A stretch of DNA of 64,000 nt from Plantago major (Eukaryota > Streptophyta > Magnoliopsida > Lamiales > Plantaginaceae). How positions within the stretch are numbered: the stretch's first letter is position 1; each line of letters begins with the position of its first letter. The notes beneath the pieces were generated by a model. That model ran no database searches. It was not told the origin of the DNA and saw only the letters and a list, made by a program, of their open reading frames with translations. The DNA lies in the NCBI GenBank assembly GCA_026545765.1, contig CM048843.1, forward strand, positions 16,893,200 to 16,957,199, read 5' to 3'. Positions 23,379 to 35,046 of this stretch are shown here, one piece after another. A program made the translations under genes and the position numbers.

Positions 23379-24887
23379 TGTAAGAACCCGTACTTTTTAT
23401 TTTAATTCGATTTTATAGTTTACCTTTATTTTTTATAGTGGACCGGGTCTAGTAATACTTTTAAAATCTATTTTCTAGTTATTAGCCCCGAGTCCATATA
23501 AACTACATAATTTATAAATCCCAAAACCTACTTCAAAATTTTCAGCCATCCTTGTGTTTGAGGACTCGGCCGCTAAACATGCGGCATCATCACCTCTATT
23601 GCTGGTGAGTTCTCAGAACAGTACTTGAACCGCCTGTTTTCTTTTTATGTCCCTTATCAAAATCTTCTAAGTTAGTATATTAGTTGTTTGGCAAAGTTTT
23701 GTTTATATATTCGTAGCTCTCACCCATCGTTAACCTGAACAAATAATTCTTCAAGAATTTGTCTCTTTTAGTTACCTTTCACTCACTTCCCTACTATATA
23801 GATAATTAACGTTTTCAAGAATCTGTAAAGGAGCTTTTTAATGCATTAATTAATCTTTCTCAATGTTATTTTATGTCTGATTTGGTTTTCAAGTGTTCAG
23901 TTTAATGTTTTGGTCATAGTCCTAATTAAACATTCAATTTAAATAACTTGTAAAGTTATTTAATTTTGATTTGGGTTCTTACATTGTAGTGGTGAATTTT
24001 GGAGATTTCGAGACGGTTGGTTGTGGTTCAGTGGTCTAGCTAGGTTTAACTTCGATTCGAGTCGACTTTGAGGTAAGGGGGATTTTCTGACATTTTTGCT
24101 CCTATTTTCCGTATATAAAATGTATATGTATAGTTTTCCGATTGACAAATAACTTATGATTATTATTTCATGTTATGGGACTTGATATAATAATCTATTA
24201 AAGAAGGATCAAGTATGTGAATTCCCTAAAGTATGTTTTTGTAATGCATGTGATGTGTGTGAAAATTAATGTTTCTGTACATGGAGATAAAATATGTTTT
24301 GAGCTCACAGTTTTGCCTATGAATTCTGAGCCCGTCTTTGACGGTGATTGCGTCTGACTTTCTGTCTGTGTTCCTTTAGCGGGGAACTTTCTGTTATGTT
24401 CTGTTCTGTGCCGACCTTTGTGCCACCGGACTTACACTAGTGGCCATAGTGTGACTCTGTTGAGCTAAACGTTCTGATACTACTGATCTGTTACAAGTAC
24501 TCCATGAACTGTTTTCTGGTTATGTGTATGGATATGGATTGTATATATAAGTATGTTTTACTGCTCTGCTTGATCCGGTAAAAGTGTCAGGAGATTCACC
24601 CTTACACCTTTTTTTTTTCCAGAGGTCTGAGTGGTTCTGGTTTTGAGGAGATTGCTGGCGGAGTCAAGTTGGGTTTGAAAAAGTAGATGTCTTAGGTGAA
24701 GGTTTTGTTTTTCCTGAAGATTGTATAAGTTCGAGTGTTGTAGATTTGTATTTGTATTTTGTGTTTAGATGCTCTGAATTACCTTTTCAAATTGTTTTAC
24801 AATTAAATTGAGGCTTCGTCTTGGCGTGAGCCCATCTCACGATAGACGACCGATCACGCCAAAGTATTTTGGTTTTGGGGTGTGACA
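23379..24887 (+). repeat. 3' LTR of the nested retrotransposon
   Basis: A 1,509-bp copy of the LTR. By eye it is visibly more diverged from its partner than the two copia LTRs are from each other, which suggests an older insertion. Confidence 0.9.
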
Positions 24888-25124
24888 TAGAGTCACAAGG
24901 ACAACAATAATTTATTATATTATTTTCCCTTTTTGCCAACAAATTACTGACAAAAAAAGGGGTTGCAAAACTCACCAACGAAATTGTCTTCCGTTGCTAA
25001 ATTACCAATGCCACTATCACCAGCAGTTTATCCAATGGGAAAAAAAAAACAGTTGGTAAAGGTCAATACCAACAGAATAACAACTGAATATCAAGTTGGT
25101 CTGCTCAGTTTTTTTGTAGTGATG

Positions 25125-25375
25125 GAGAAATATTGGTTATCGTGGTTGTTTTTTTGTTTTTATGATGAATTGATTGTGTTTGGTAGGGCTTTAAATTTAA
25201 TTGGAGAAGACAAGTTGAGTTTTTTAATGATGAATTGATTCTGTTGGGGTTGATTTAGGGCTTGAAATTTAGATGAAGAAGACAAATTGAGTTTTTTTTT
25301 TAATGATAATTGATTTTGTTGAAGTGGCGTTAGAGCTTAGAATCAGAATGAATAAGACATATTAGTTTTTTGTAA
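25125..25375. repeat. Three imperfect ~75-80-bp tandem units
   Basis: The order 'ATTGATT.TGTTG...GGGCTT.AAATTTA...GA.GAAGACAA.TTGAGTTTTTT..ATGAT' is repeated about three times with drift. No coding potential. It lies between the CACTA end and the TA/CA microsatellite. Confidence 0.55.
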
Positions 25376-25380
25376 TTAAA

Positions 25381-25536
<156 letters not shown>

Positions 25537-25589
25537 TATAAATTGGTCCAATTTAACTTAAATTAAGTACTCAATTGCACAACTTCGAT

Positions 25590-26450
25590 TGTAACGTCCC
25601 GAAAATTACACTAATTTTTAAAAAGATAAGAGCGTTAAAACAATAATATAAAGACAATCTAAAAGCTTTGAGAAGCTAAAATTCTAACAGTTGACTTGCG
25701 TAAGACACTATTTTCAAAAGCAGCGGCTAAAACTTTACAAAATTCCAATTAAGTCCCCACTCCCACTCTAGTTGCTGAACGTCTACCCGACTCGGTACTC
25801 CAACTTTCTCGGAATCTACAAGGAAGGAAAACAAAAGAGTGTGAGACAAAAATCTCAGTGGTGTTCATGTGTGACAGTGACAATTAACATATCAATAGGA
25901 AAATCATATCGTAAAACCAAAAATATACAATCATATCATATAACGAATCAATAACGATGCAATCAATCGTTTGCTGGTGCAGTCTCCTTATAACCCCAAT
26001 CCGAGCCCTTATCTCTCCACTCAATCAATCAATACCCGCCATGGTATGGGGTGGTACACTACTACCCTAAGACCTCGGCGACTTCTGCCTCGCGTCAAAG
26101 GGAAGTAAGCTAGAGCAACCCACAAACATATCGACAGTCACCACTGCCTGAAAATGCAATGAGTATACCCTAACTGAAAACTTGGCCAAAACAATCAATA
26201 TCAATCAATCAATCAATCGAAAATCATAATACATATTTATATCGAATCAATCTTTCGTGCAAAAATCAGGTTTAGCGTAAGCATTTGAAAGTTGCTTCGA
26301 TGCAATTTTTGAAACAACATGAGTTGGAAACTACTTTGATGCAATACATATATATATAGCAATAAAAACAAGTACTTCCTTGTTTTTCGCAATCGGTTTA
26401 AGAACACTCACCTTAGAAAGTTTCTCGTCAAATCTCAAAATACAAAGTTC
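25590..26450 (-). repeat. Probable Ty3/gypsy LTR fragment, reverse orientation
   Basis: On the minus strand this block ends ...TAATTTTCGGGACGTTACA, a common 3' end of plant gypsy LTRs. It contains other familiar LTR words such as GAGATTTTTGTCTCACACTC and a GTATACTCATTGCATTTTC segment. No partner LTR, primer-binding site or coding region is present, and its right limit was not found, so it is a solo or truncated LTR at best. Confidence 0.35.
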
Positions 26451-26961
26451 CTGAGTAAGAAGGGTACCGACCAGTAAGAAATAAATCTAAAACTAAGACA
26501 ACTACTCCCTTGAAACCCCACAACTCTCAGGACGAAAACTTGCCACGAATCACATAAATAACAATCAAACACGCAAGGATAAATAAAGGTGATTAACACC
26601 AAACTCGGCATAATCAGGCATACAAGATGATTAATCAAGGCATGTAGATAATTAAGAACGTCAAAACATAAATAAAAGAAGGCAAGGCAAAACTTAGAGT
26701 CCAGCAAGTCAATTAATAAAAAGTGTAAACTAACATGCTGTTACCATTATTTCTTATATTAATTTCATAATTAATCATCACAAAGCAATTTATAGATTAA
26801 ATATTCTAAAACCACAAGCTAACTAAGGAAGTAGCAGGGAGCATATATAAACATATAAGCAAATTTATTGTACAATTAAATCATACACAAAGCTGAAGAT
26901 TAATATAAAGAACACACAAACAAAACAAACTGCAGAAAATACAAAATAGAGATAGGCTATG
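26451..26961. other. Unassigned DNA left of the copia element
   Basis: AT-rich sequence without a supported gene. It may be the remainder of the LTR-like block to its left. Confidence 0.3.
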
Positions 26962-28378
26962 TGTTAGGAATATCTGTTAGTATTTTAATCACTCATCACA
27001 TGTTCTTATCTTAGCCAGAAAGGTGATTAAGTACTCTTGGTTCAATTGAACATTGTAAAAGAGGAAATCACTGAGTATGATTAGTCTAGTAAATCTTGTA
27101 TTAGGATTATAGGTCTCTGAGTGTAATTTTTCATTTCAAGAAGACCATGAAGATCAATCCTAGCAATGGAGCTTTTCTGAAGATTAGAAGACTGAAGATT
27201 GCACAAGGTTTATGAAGATACAAAGGTTTAGTCTAACTCAGAAAGACTATGTCCTTAATCCTTTCTTAAGTATATTAACTTACTTTCGAAATATGATTCT
27301 GGACATATGACATCATGAGTATGGAGCATGCAAACCATCAGAAAGGCTCATGTATCCGTTGAGACTATAGGACAATGAATGATTATGCATTAAATGCATC
27401 GGCAGAAATGCTGCAAAAAGCAGTCCTCTCTGAAAAATGAGATAGTGACTTCTGAGTACATAGTTCAAGATATAAACGGATATAATTTGATGGAGAGCAC
27501 AACAGATATAATTCATACGCCTCTCAAATTTATCTATATATATCACACGCTTAGATGCTTGAAGAACATACCTTAGAACGCTCTATCTTGCAAAATTACC
27601 ATCAAGCAAAGTATTCTCTCAAGCACTCTACTACCCTTTCTGAAAGCTTTCTGTTGCTTGAAGAATCACTAGTAGTTCTAAGTTGTCCTGAACCTTAACA
27701 AGAGATTGTTATTCGTGAAAGAGTTGAACTATCAGATACCCTTTCTGAAGCTCATTCTCCAGAACGGACATCAATTACTTAGGTCAAGAAGAGCATCGCC
27801 ATCCACCGAACAAGTGTATTAAGTAGTCTGCTCGATTGGCTCTCTAAAAACATAACTGAAAAGTTATACGAGAAGCCTTTCTGACAAAACCTTATAACCA
27901 ACACCATCAAGGCGTGGAGTAGAGGAAGTACTTGATTTGGGAAATCAGGGAATAACTCCAAGGTTATCTGAGTAGAGGAAGTACTTAGCTCTAGGAGCTG
28001 GGGAATAACTCAGGGGGAACATTTGGTTGGGAACCATTTGTTTAAAAATCTTAGAATAGGATTATTGTAAGGTGAACTCAATTATCTGTTCTAGTGAATT
28101 CTAGGTCTCAGAAAGACCGAAGTGGATTAGTTGGAGGATCACCACCTCCAGATACCACTATACTTGCTGTATCATTTACCTTTTTGTATTTACATTTCAG
28201 CAAAGCACACACACACATACTTATTGTTTCTGCACTTACCTATCTTAAAGTCTTCCGCGCTCTGATTTTAAGTATCAGAAACCCCCAGGTTTATGAGAAA
28301 CTGTGTTTATCGACAAAAGTTTTAAAAGACTATTCACCCCCCCTCTAGTCTTTTACTTTGCCGTTATCTGGACCAACA
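26962..28378 (+). repeat. Copia 5' LTR
   Basis: 1,417 bp, TG...CA. Compared with the 3' LTR, the first 285 bp show about four substitutions. A short hypervariable spot lies at about 27378-27425. Confidence 0.92.
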
Positions 28379-28380
28379 AG

Positions 28381-28392
28381 TGGTATCAGAGC
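28381..28392 (+). other. Primer-binding site (initiator Met tRNA)
   Basis: TGGTATCAGAGC two bases after the 5' LTR end; complementary to the 3' end of plant initiator methionine tRNA, the standard copia primer. Confidence 0.92.
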
Positions 28393-28488
28393 AGGAGGTT
28401 CACAAGCCTTCAAGATCAATCTAGATCCCGATAGGTGAAGGAACCTTGTCTCTTCGAGGACTATATAATTTGTGTATTATGTGCGGGT

Positions 28489-30378
28489 ATGTCTCGAGTG
28501 ATGCACCTGCTCAAGCCGTAAAACTACGAGAAATGGAAGAACAACATGATGCTCCATCTGGAGGCCATTAGTGACGAGATGATCTATGTCATCAATGAAG
28601 GGCCTATCAAAGTCAGACAACTCAAACAAGTTACTGAGGTGTCTGATGGAAGAAAAGCCTCAGAGAAGGAAGATGGAAGCGAGGATATAGCTGCTAGTGA
28701 TAGTGGTCATGTTGCTCGTGGAAGCATTATGTATGAAGACAAGCCAAGAGAGCTATGGACATCTGAAGATGCCAAGAGACACAGATTGGATGGTCAAGCT
28801 CGTAATATCATCATCAGATCGACACCTGAGAACATACAGTGTAAACTGTGGGGTGCTAAAACGGCGAAAGTTGCCTGGCAACTGATTGAAGAAATCTGTG
28901 CCGGAACTGAGAAAACCAAAGAAAACAAGTTCGAAGTTCTTAAATTGAAGTTCCAAAACTTCAAACAAGGTCCCACTGAAACTCTGGAAGAACTTGATTT
29001 CAGGTTTACTACACTTATGAGTGATATGGCTGCACTTGGTGAAAGCAACAGATACTCCCAGCCAGAAAAGATTAAGACTATTGTCAGAAGTCTCAATCAC
29101 AACTGGGAGCACACTAAGTTCTTTTATTTCAACCAAGGGATGCCAAATATTACTCCAGTAGAGCTCTTCTCTCATCTTGCTACTGTAGACTATGAGACAA
29201 CTCAGAGAGAACAAACAGCTGAAAAGTTGCAAAGTGTTGCTCTAGTTTCTCAAGGTTCTTCTGAAAAGAAGGATACCAAAGATGCATCTGAAGAAAATGC
29301 TCTTGCAGTAAGACACATGAAGAAATTTGTGAGTCAAGAGATTGAGAGAAGAAAAGCTAAAGAAAAGCTGAAAAAGCATCTTGGTCCAAACTATCATCAG
29401 TACAAGAACATACAAATGAACAACTCTCTGAACACCCCCATTCAGAAAGGTGTTAGTACTGAAGCTGCAGAAATAGGAAATGATATCTGCTTCTATTGTC
29501 AAAAGCCTGGTCACTTCAAGAGAGATTGTCCTGCTTTAAATAAGCTCAAGACAGGTGACAAGAAGGACAGAAGAAATTTCAAGAGAAATCAAAGGGCCTT
29601 ACTGACTGAAGAAAGGAAGAAGATTCAAATTCAACTTGATGCTCTAGACATTGAGACAGATTCTGAAAATGGGGATTCAGATGACTCAAACCTACCATCA
29701 CCAGAATTGTGTGGAATCACCCACGATGTAATCGACTTCGGCCTTAAGAAGAATGAAATGTGTGGAGTTGCTGAGATTGCTGGTCCAGACATCTCCAACA
29801 TTGAAATGTGTCTTATGGTTGATGAGGTAACTAACAATTCACAATTTCTGTACTATGAGAGTGATGATGGAATTGAGGATCTGGAGTTGGTCAAGAGTGA
29901 ATTGGATCGTTATGAGAAAGAATTTCTGGAAGCAAAATCCAAAACCAGAATTCTAGAGGAAAGCAAAGAAACTCTTGAAAAAGAGGTTTCTGAGCTAACC
30001 AGAGTATCTGAGAACAAGAACGCTGAAATAGCCTTTCTGAAAGCTCAGATATCTGAGAATGAAAATTCTCACAAACTAGCCTTGGATAAACTTAATAAGA
30101 AAATGATGAAGCTGCTTTCTGAGAATGAAGAACTCAGAAAGAAAGAGCTATCCTTCCAATCTTATGCAAAGGCTAGTGACACTCTCACTGATGTTCAATC
30201 CTATCTGAGAGATCCCTCTGAGAAAGGTGGACTTGGACTTGATGAACAATCGAGTAATTCATCTCCTCTGAAGAAGAGTGATGAAAGGTTGACCTTTGTA
30301 AAAAGTCAACGGAATGGTTCTTCAACCACCTATAGCATTGGTCAGAAAGCTAGGGTAGTTGCAAAGGAAAAGGAGTAG
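28489..30378 (+). pseudogene. Copia Gag, one early nonsense codon
   Basis: A frame from ATG 28489 is interrupted only by TAA at 28519-28521 (codon 11), then stays open for 610 codons from 28546 to TAG 30378. The N-terminal part has the usual copia gag core: a LWTSEDAKRH-like stretch, then RFTTLMSDMAALG and a GESNRYSQPEKIKTIVRSL region. A CCHC zinc knuckle CFYCQKPGHFKRDC lies at about residues 335-348 counted from 28489. The C-terminal third is acidic and coiled-coil-like (KTRILEESKETLEKEVSEL), a Sirevirus trait. Gag packages the element's RNA into cytoplasmic particles. Translation could restart after the stop, but this copy is best called defective. Confidence 0.85.
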
Positions 30379-31001
30379 CAACCCAGCCTTTGAAAGAACA
30401 ACAAGTTCACAAGAAACTTGTGGATAAGGTTTCTGAAAAGAACACAACCCTCAGACATGCAACCATCCACATTGCTACATTACTAGGAAAGGAAGAATTG
30501 CTGGAATAGGCAAATTCTCTCTATTACCATTTTATGAAAATAAAGATGGTGCGAAACTAGTAAGGCTTCAAGAACGATTTAGAAAGCCAAAGGTGTTCAA
30601 ATGGCATTGCTATCATGCTATTGGAAAAGTTCTTACGCAACAATATAAGGAAGGACAAGAACAATGGCGCAAGGTCGATATTGCACGAGTAATAGACAAA
30701 AGTGAAAGAAATCTCAAGCCACGAAAACTGAATGCGAGCTAGAAGGAACTGGTCGAAAGGCTAAGTTTTTGAAAAGCAACCCGAAACCTGTGGTCCAGAA
30801 AGCACCAAAGGGAACACCTAGAAACACCCCAAGAAGGAAAATTGAGATCAAAATTACTGATTTTATTGCATTTCTTTCTGATCAAGTTAGACAAAAACAA
30901 ACTCCCAAGAAATTCACTAAAAAGTGGATTCCTACTGGAAGAATGTTTAGTCTAAATGGTTCTATCTCTGAAGTAAGAACCTAACTCCTGTTTCCTGTTT
31001 T
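30379..31001 (+). other. Degenerate gag-pol junction
   Basis: Remnants of the linker between Gag and protease can be read in changing frames (for example KWIPTGRMFSL just before the protease), with many stops. A second zinc-knuckle region seems to have decayed here. Confidence 0.45.
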
Positions 31002-34000
31002 GTGCAGAACGCCTCTTGGACTAAGGCTCAATGGCTATTTGATAGTGGATGCGGAAAGCACATGACAGGAGACAAAGCAAATCTGGTAAACTACAAAGCT
31101 TGCAACAATGGACCAGACATCAGATTTGCTGGAGGAGAATTAAATCCCTCTCTGGGATTTGGCAACGTCAAATTAGGATCATTAACTATCACTGACGTAT
31201 TACATGTTAAAGGTTTGAAATATAATCTATTTAGCATGAGCCAGTTTGCAGACAAGTGATTCACTGTGAAATTCAAAGCAAAGTATTGCAAACTTATAGA
31301 CAATGAGTCAAAGCAGACAGTCTTGGTTGCTCGGCGGAAAGGAAGTCTTTATGTTGCCGATTGGGCATCTGCCACAACTGAAGAATGTCTCATGGTGAGT
31401 CAATCAGGTCACACAGAAGGGCACTGGTTATGGCACGAAAGAATGAGTCACTTGAATTTCAAAACTCTGAACAAACTTGCTAAGAAAGAGTTAGTGGTTG
31501 GCTTTCCCAAAACATCTTTCAGAAAGGATGGTATCTGTTCTGCCTGTCAGATGGGGAAACAATCCAAAATCTCTTTCAAGTCCAAAACCAGACACTCTAG
31601 TGTTAGACCACTGCAACTATTACACATGGATCTTTTTGAATCATCTGTAACTAGTTATGCAGGAAAGAAGTATGGTCTGGTTGTTGTAGATGACTTCTCA
31701 AGATTCACTTGGGTTGTCTTTCTAAAGCACAAATCAGATGCTAGGGTGGAGATACCAAACTTGCTGAATAAGCTTGAAGTCATGAAAAATGACAAAGTAT
31801 CTACAATCAGAACAGACCATGGTACTGAGTTTGTCAACCAGTACATAAAGGAGTTTTGTACCAGCAAAGGTATACAACACCAACTTTCCTCTGTAAGAAC
31901 ACCACAACAAAATGGTGTTGCAGAAAGGAAAAATAGAACCCTTAAAGAAGCAAAGAAGGACAATGCTAATGACCTTTGAAATAAGTGAAGTTTATTGGGT
32001 TGAAGCTGTAAACACAACATGCTACACTCAGAATAGATGTTTGATAAACAAACACCATGACAAGACCCCATATGAACTCTTGGTTGGTAGACCCCCTAAT
32101 ATCAAACATCTAAAAGTGTTTGGTTGTAGATGTTTTGTCCTTAAAAATGGAAAAGAGTATCTAAGAACATTTCAACCAAATGCAGATGAATGTGTGTTTC
32201 TTGGTTATTCTATGAATAGCAAAGCATACAGAGTGTACAACAAAAGAACAAAGAAGATTGAAGAATCAGTTCATGTTGTATTCTATGAAGGAAGCAAGAA
32301 AACACCCCTTGATGATGAACTCTCTGAAAGGTTCAAGGAACTAATGATAAAGGATTCTGAAGAAGAACCCTCAGAATGGAAAAACATCATTGTGGAAAGA
32401 GAGGATGACTCTGACGAAGAAAAGCATGAAATGCCTAGTAACAACCAGATGATTCTCAGACATGACGAAGAATTTCTATGAGAATTCCAGAAATGGAAAC
32501 TGAAGATGTTCATCAGAGAGCCAACTCTGGAAATGACCTCTCTGATAGGCATGTCCCAGAAAGCTCTCACACTGAGCAAGTGTCAAACATTCACCGCTCT
32601 TCTGAGGTGTAAAATGTCACAGATACTGAAGAAGTATCAAGTCATAATCATAGTGATTCACATTCAAATCACATAGATGTTGACCATACTAACCATAAAC
32701 CCATGATGAGATGGATCAAGGATCATCCTGCAAAAGATGTGATTGGACCAATCAATCAAGGTGTTAGGACTAGGAGAGAAATAGCTGAAAATGCTAATTC
32801 TCTCTTTGGATGTTTTATCTCAAACATTGAACCAAAAACTATAGAAGAAGCATTAAGAGACCAAGACTGGATCTCAGCAATGCAACAAGAGTTGGATCAG
32901 TTTGAAAGAAACAAAGTCTAGAAACTAGTTCCATTTGTAGAAGGAATATCTGTGATTGGAACTAAGTGGGTTTTCAGAAACAAGATGAATGAATCTGGTG
33001 AAATAACCAGTAACAAAGCAAGGTTGGTTGCCAAGGGATTCACCCAGACTGAAGGTTTAGATTTTAATGAGTCATATGCACCAGTTGCCAGATTGGATGC
33101 AATAAGACTCTTTCTGGCCTTTGCAGCTCATAAAGATTTTAAAGTTTATCAGATGGATGTCAAAAGTGCATTCTTGAATGGTGAACTTGTTAAGGAAGTC
33201 TATGTTGAGCAACCACCTGGCTTTGAAGTTTCCTCAGAAAGTAGAATGGTCTATAAGCTACAGAAAGCTCTTTACGGACTGAAACAGGCTCCAAGAGCAT
33301 GGTATGACACTTTGGCCAAATACCTTCTGGAAAGTGGTTTCAAGAAAGGTGAAGTTGATAAAACTTTATTCACTTTAAATCATGATGGGAAACTACTCTT
33401 AATTCAAGTATATGTTGATGACATCATATTTGGATATAAGGACAAGCAACTTTGTGATGACTTTGCAAATCTCATGAAAAGTAAATTTGAGACCTGATAT
33501 TCAATATGCAGTTGGAGTGTGTGCTAGATTTCAAACAAATCCAATGCAATCACACTACAACACTGCTATGAAAATATTAAAGTATGTGAAAGGTACAGTA
33601 GATGTAGGGTTGTGGTATCCTAAAGAAAGTGGATTGAGTTTGGTTGGTTACTCAGATGCTGATTATGCTGGATCAATGCTTGATAGGAAAAGTACCTCAG
33701 GAACTTGTCAGTTTCTGGGAACTAGACTTATCTCATTGTTTAGCAAGAAACAAAACTCAATTGCAACTTCTACCACAGAGGCTGAATATATTGCTGCTGG
33801 TTGTTGTGCAATACAAATTCTGTGGATTCAACAACAACTCAGAGACTATGGACTCAATGAAGAGAAAATCTCATTTTCTGTGATAACACAAGTGCTATTG
33901 CAATAACACAGAACCCTAAGTTCCATGCCAGAACAAAGCACATTGATGTTAGACACCACTTCATCAGAGACCATGTTGAGAAAGGCAATATAGAGATACT

Positions 34001-34112
34001 CAAGATTGGCACAGAAGACCAACTTGCAGATATCTTCACCAAGCCCTTACAAGAAAGCCGGTTCTTGACTTTGAGACCCAATCTTGGATTAATGGAGTTT
34101 CCTAAGGACTGA
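31002..34112 (+). pseudogene. Copia Pol: protease, integrase, RT, RNase H, disrupted
   Basis: Domains in order: protease with the DSGCGKHMTG active-site block (31035-31064); integrase with the GAG-pre-integrase HxxxxH-type zinc region (WHERMSHLN), DDE-core pieces (LHMDLFESS, VDDFSRF, HGTEFVN) and RTPQQNGVAERKNR; RT from 32952 with [41 protein letters not shown] and the catalytic YVDD at about 33412-33423; RNase H with DADYAGS and TTEAEYIAA, ending LRPNLGL..FPKD at TGA 34110-34112. Damage: in-frame TGA at 31257, a frameshift at about 31960, stops around 32481-32700, TAG in place of a tryptophan at 32919, loss of roughly 100 residues between RT and RNase H at 33487, and a frameshift at about 33890. 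Not functional. Confidence 0.9.
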
Positions 34113-35046
34113 AAAATTGTCCTGAATCTCTAAAGTCTAAGTAAGTGAGGTAGAAAAGAAGTAGGCCTCTGAGAACAGGTTCTCAGAAAGACAAGTTGAA
34201 AAGAAGTGATGCAAAGGTTTCTGAGTAGCAACACTCAGAAAGGCAAAACATTTCTAGAACGGGTATCCAGAAAGGCAAAGGTTGGTACACACTCAATAAG
34301 TAAATAAAACTAGAACTTACTTACTGAGAGTGGGTCAAATACATTCAAACAACTGAAGCTTCTGACACTTGAATTCAGAAAGCTATTTAGTCATAAAGAG
34401 AAATGGACACACAAAGCCCAAAAGGTATAAGTTCTGAAAGTCAAACATGTACAATGTCTTGTATTTTTACCATTTTCATGATAAACAATATATAGATAAG
34501 GACTTGACACTCACAATGATAAGCTCAAACGATTAAGTATTCATACTCTTTACTAAGTGACACAATGAATGTAGCATATTAAAAATCCATCAAGTCGGCA
34601 CATTACCATTTGTTGATTGATATCATTACAAGATATTCAATATAAGCCCTTGATGAATAAACGTTTGATCTCAACGATTGAGATTAAAACAAAGCAAGTA
34701 ATGTCTGTTGATAAATGCAGACATGGCCCACTACACATTTAATGAAGTACAAAAGACGTACCATGCCTATGCAGATGCAAAGACACGCATTCATATTCAG
34801 TTGTATGTATGTTGTATCTATGTACATTTTGTCTGCTATATATATAGGATTTGGGCAAAAGACAAACACTTTCACCAATTCCGAAATTTCAAACTTGCAT
34901 CATAACAGCAAAATCTCTCAAGATTTCTGCAAAACCCTTCTGCAAAACTCAACTTCTTGTGCTTAGTCTTCTGAAAAGATAGACTAATCTCGATTATTTG
35001 TGCAAAATTCATCTGAAAAACACTCACTCAAAACTCTATATAAGAG
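34113..35046. other. Spacer between pol and third reading frame
   Basis: Non-coding. It contains many CAGAAAGGC/TCTGAG words that also pepper the rest of the element and the LTRs. This is the place where a promoter or splice acceptor for the downstream frame would be expected; none can be singled out. Confidence 0.4.

Larger units (their letters stand above)
21628..24887 (+). mobile_element. LTR retrotransposon without coding region, nested in CACTA
   Basis: Two direct repeats of about 1.5 kb begin TGTAAGAACCCGTACTTTTT and end GTGACA. The 5-bp duplication TAGAG stands on both outer sides (21623-21627 and 24888-24892). Right after the first LTR, at 23127, is TGGTATCAGAGCC, a primer-binding site complementary to initiator methionine tRNA. 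A purine tract, AAGGAGGGAGGAA, lies before the second LTR. The internal region is only 256 bp (23123-23378), so nothing is encoded; the element must have been mobilised in trans. The LTR style (ending GGGGCGTGACA) is common in Ty3/gypsy elements, but the lineage cannot be proven. Confidence 0.92.
20901..25121. mobile_element. CACTA (En/Spm) element, non-autonomous, TSD ATG
   Basis: The element begins CACTACAAAAAAAC and ends GTTTTTTTGTAGTG, a textbook CACTA terminal inverted repeat. The 3-bp duplication ATG flanks it at 20898-20900 and 25122-25124. The subterminal regions carry many short CCAAC/CAACA and TTGTTG motifs (for example ACCAACAAATT), as CACTA elements do. There is no transposase. 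Of 4,221 bp, 3,260 plus a 5-bp duplication are a retrotransposon inserted later (21628-24887), so the original element was about 956 bp. Confidence 0.93.
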
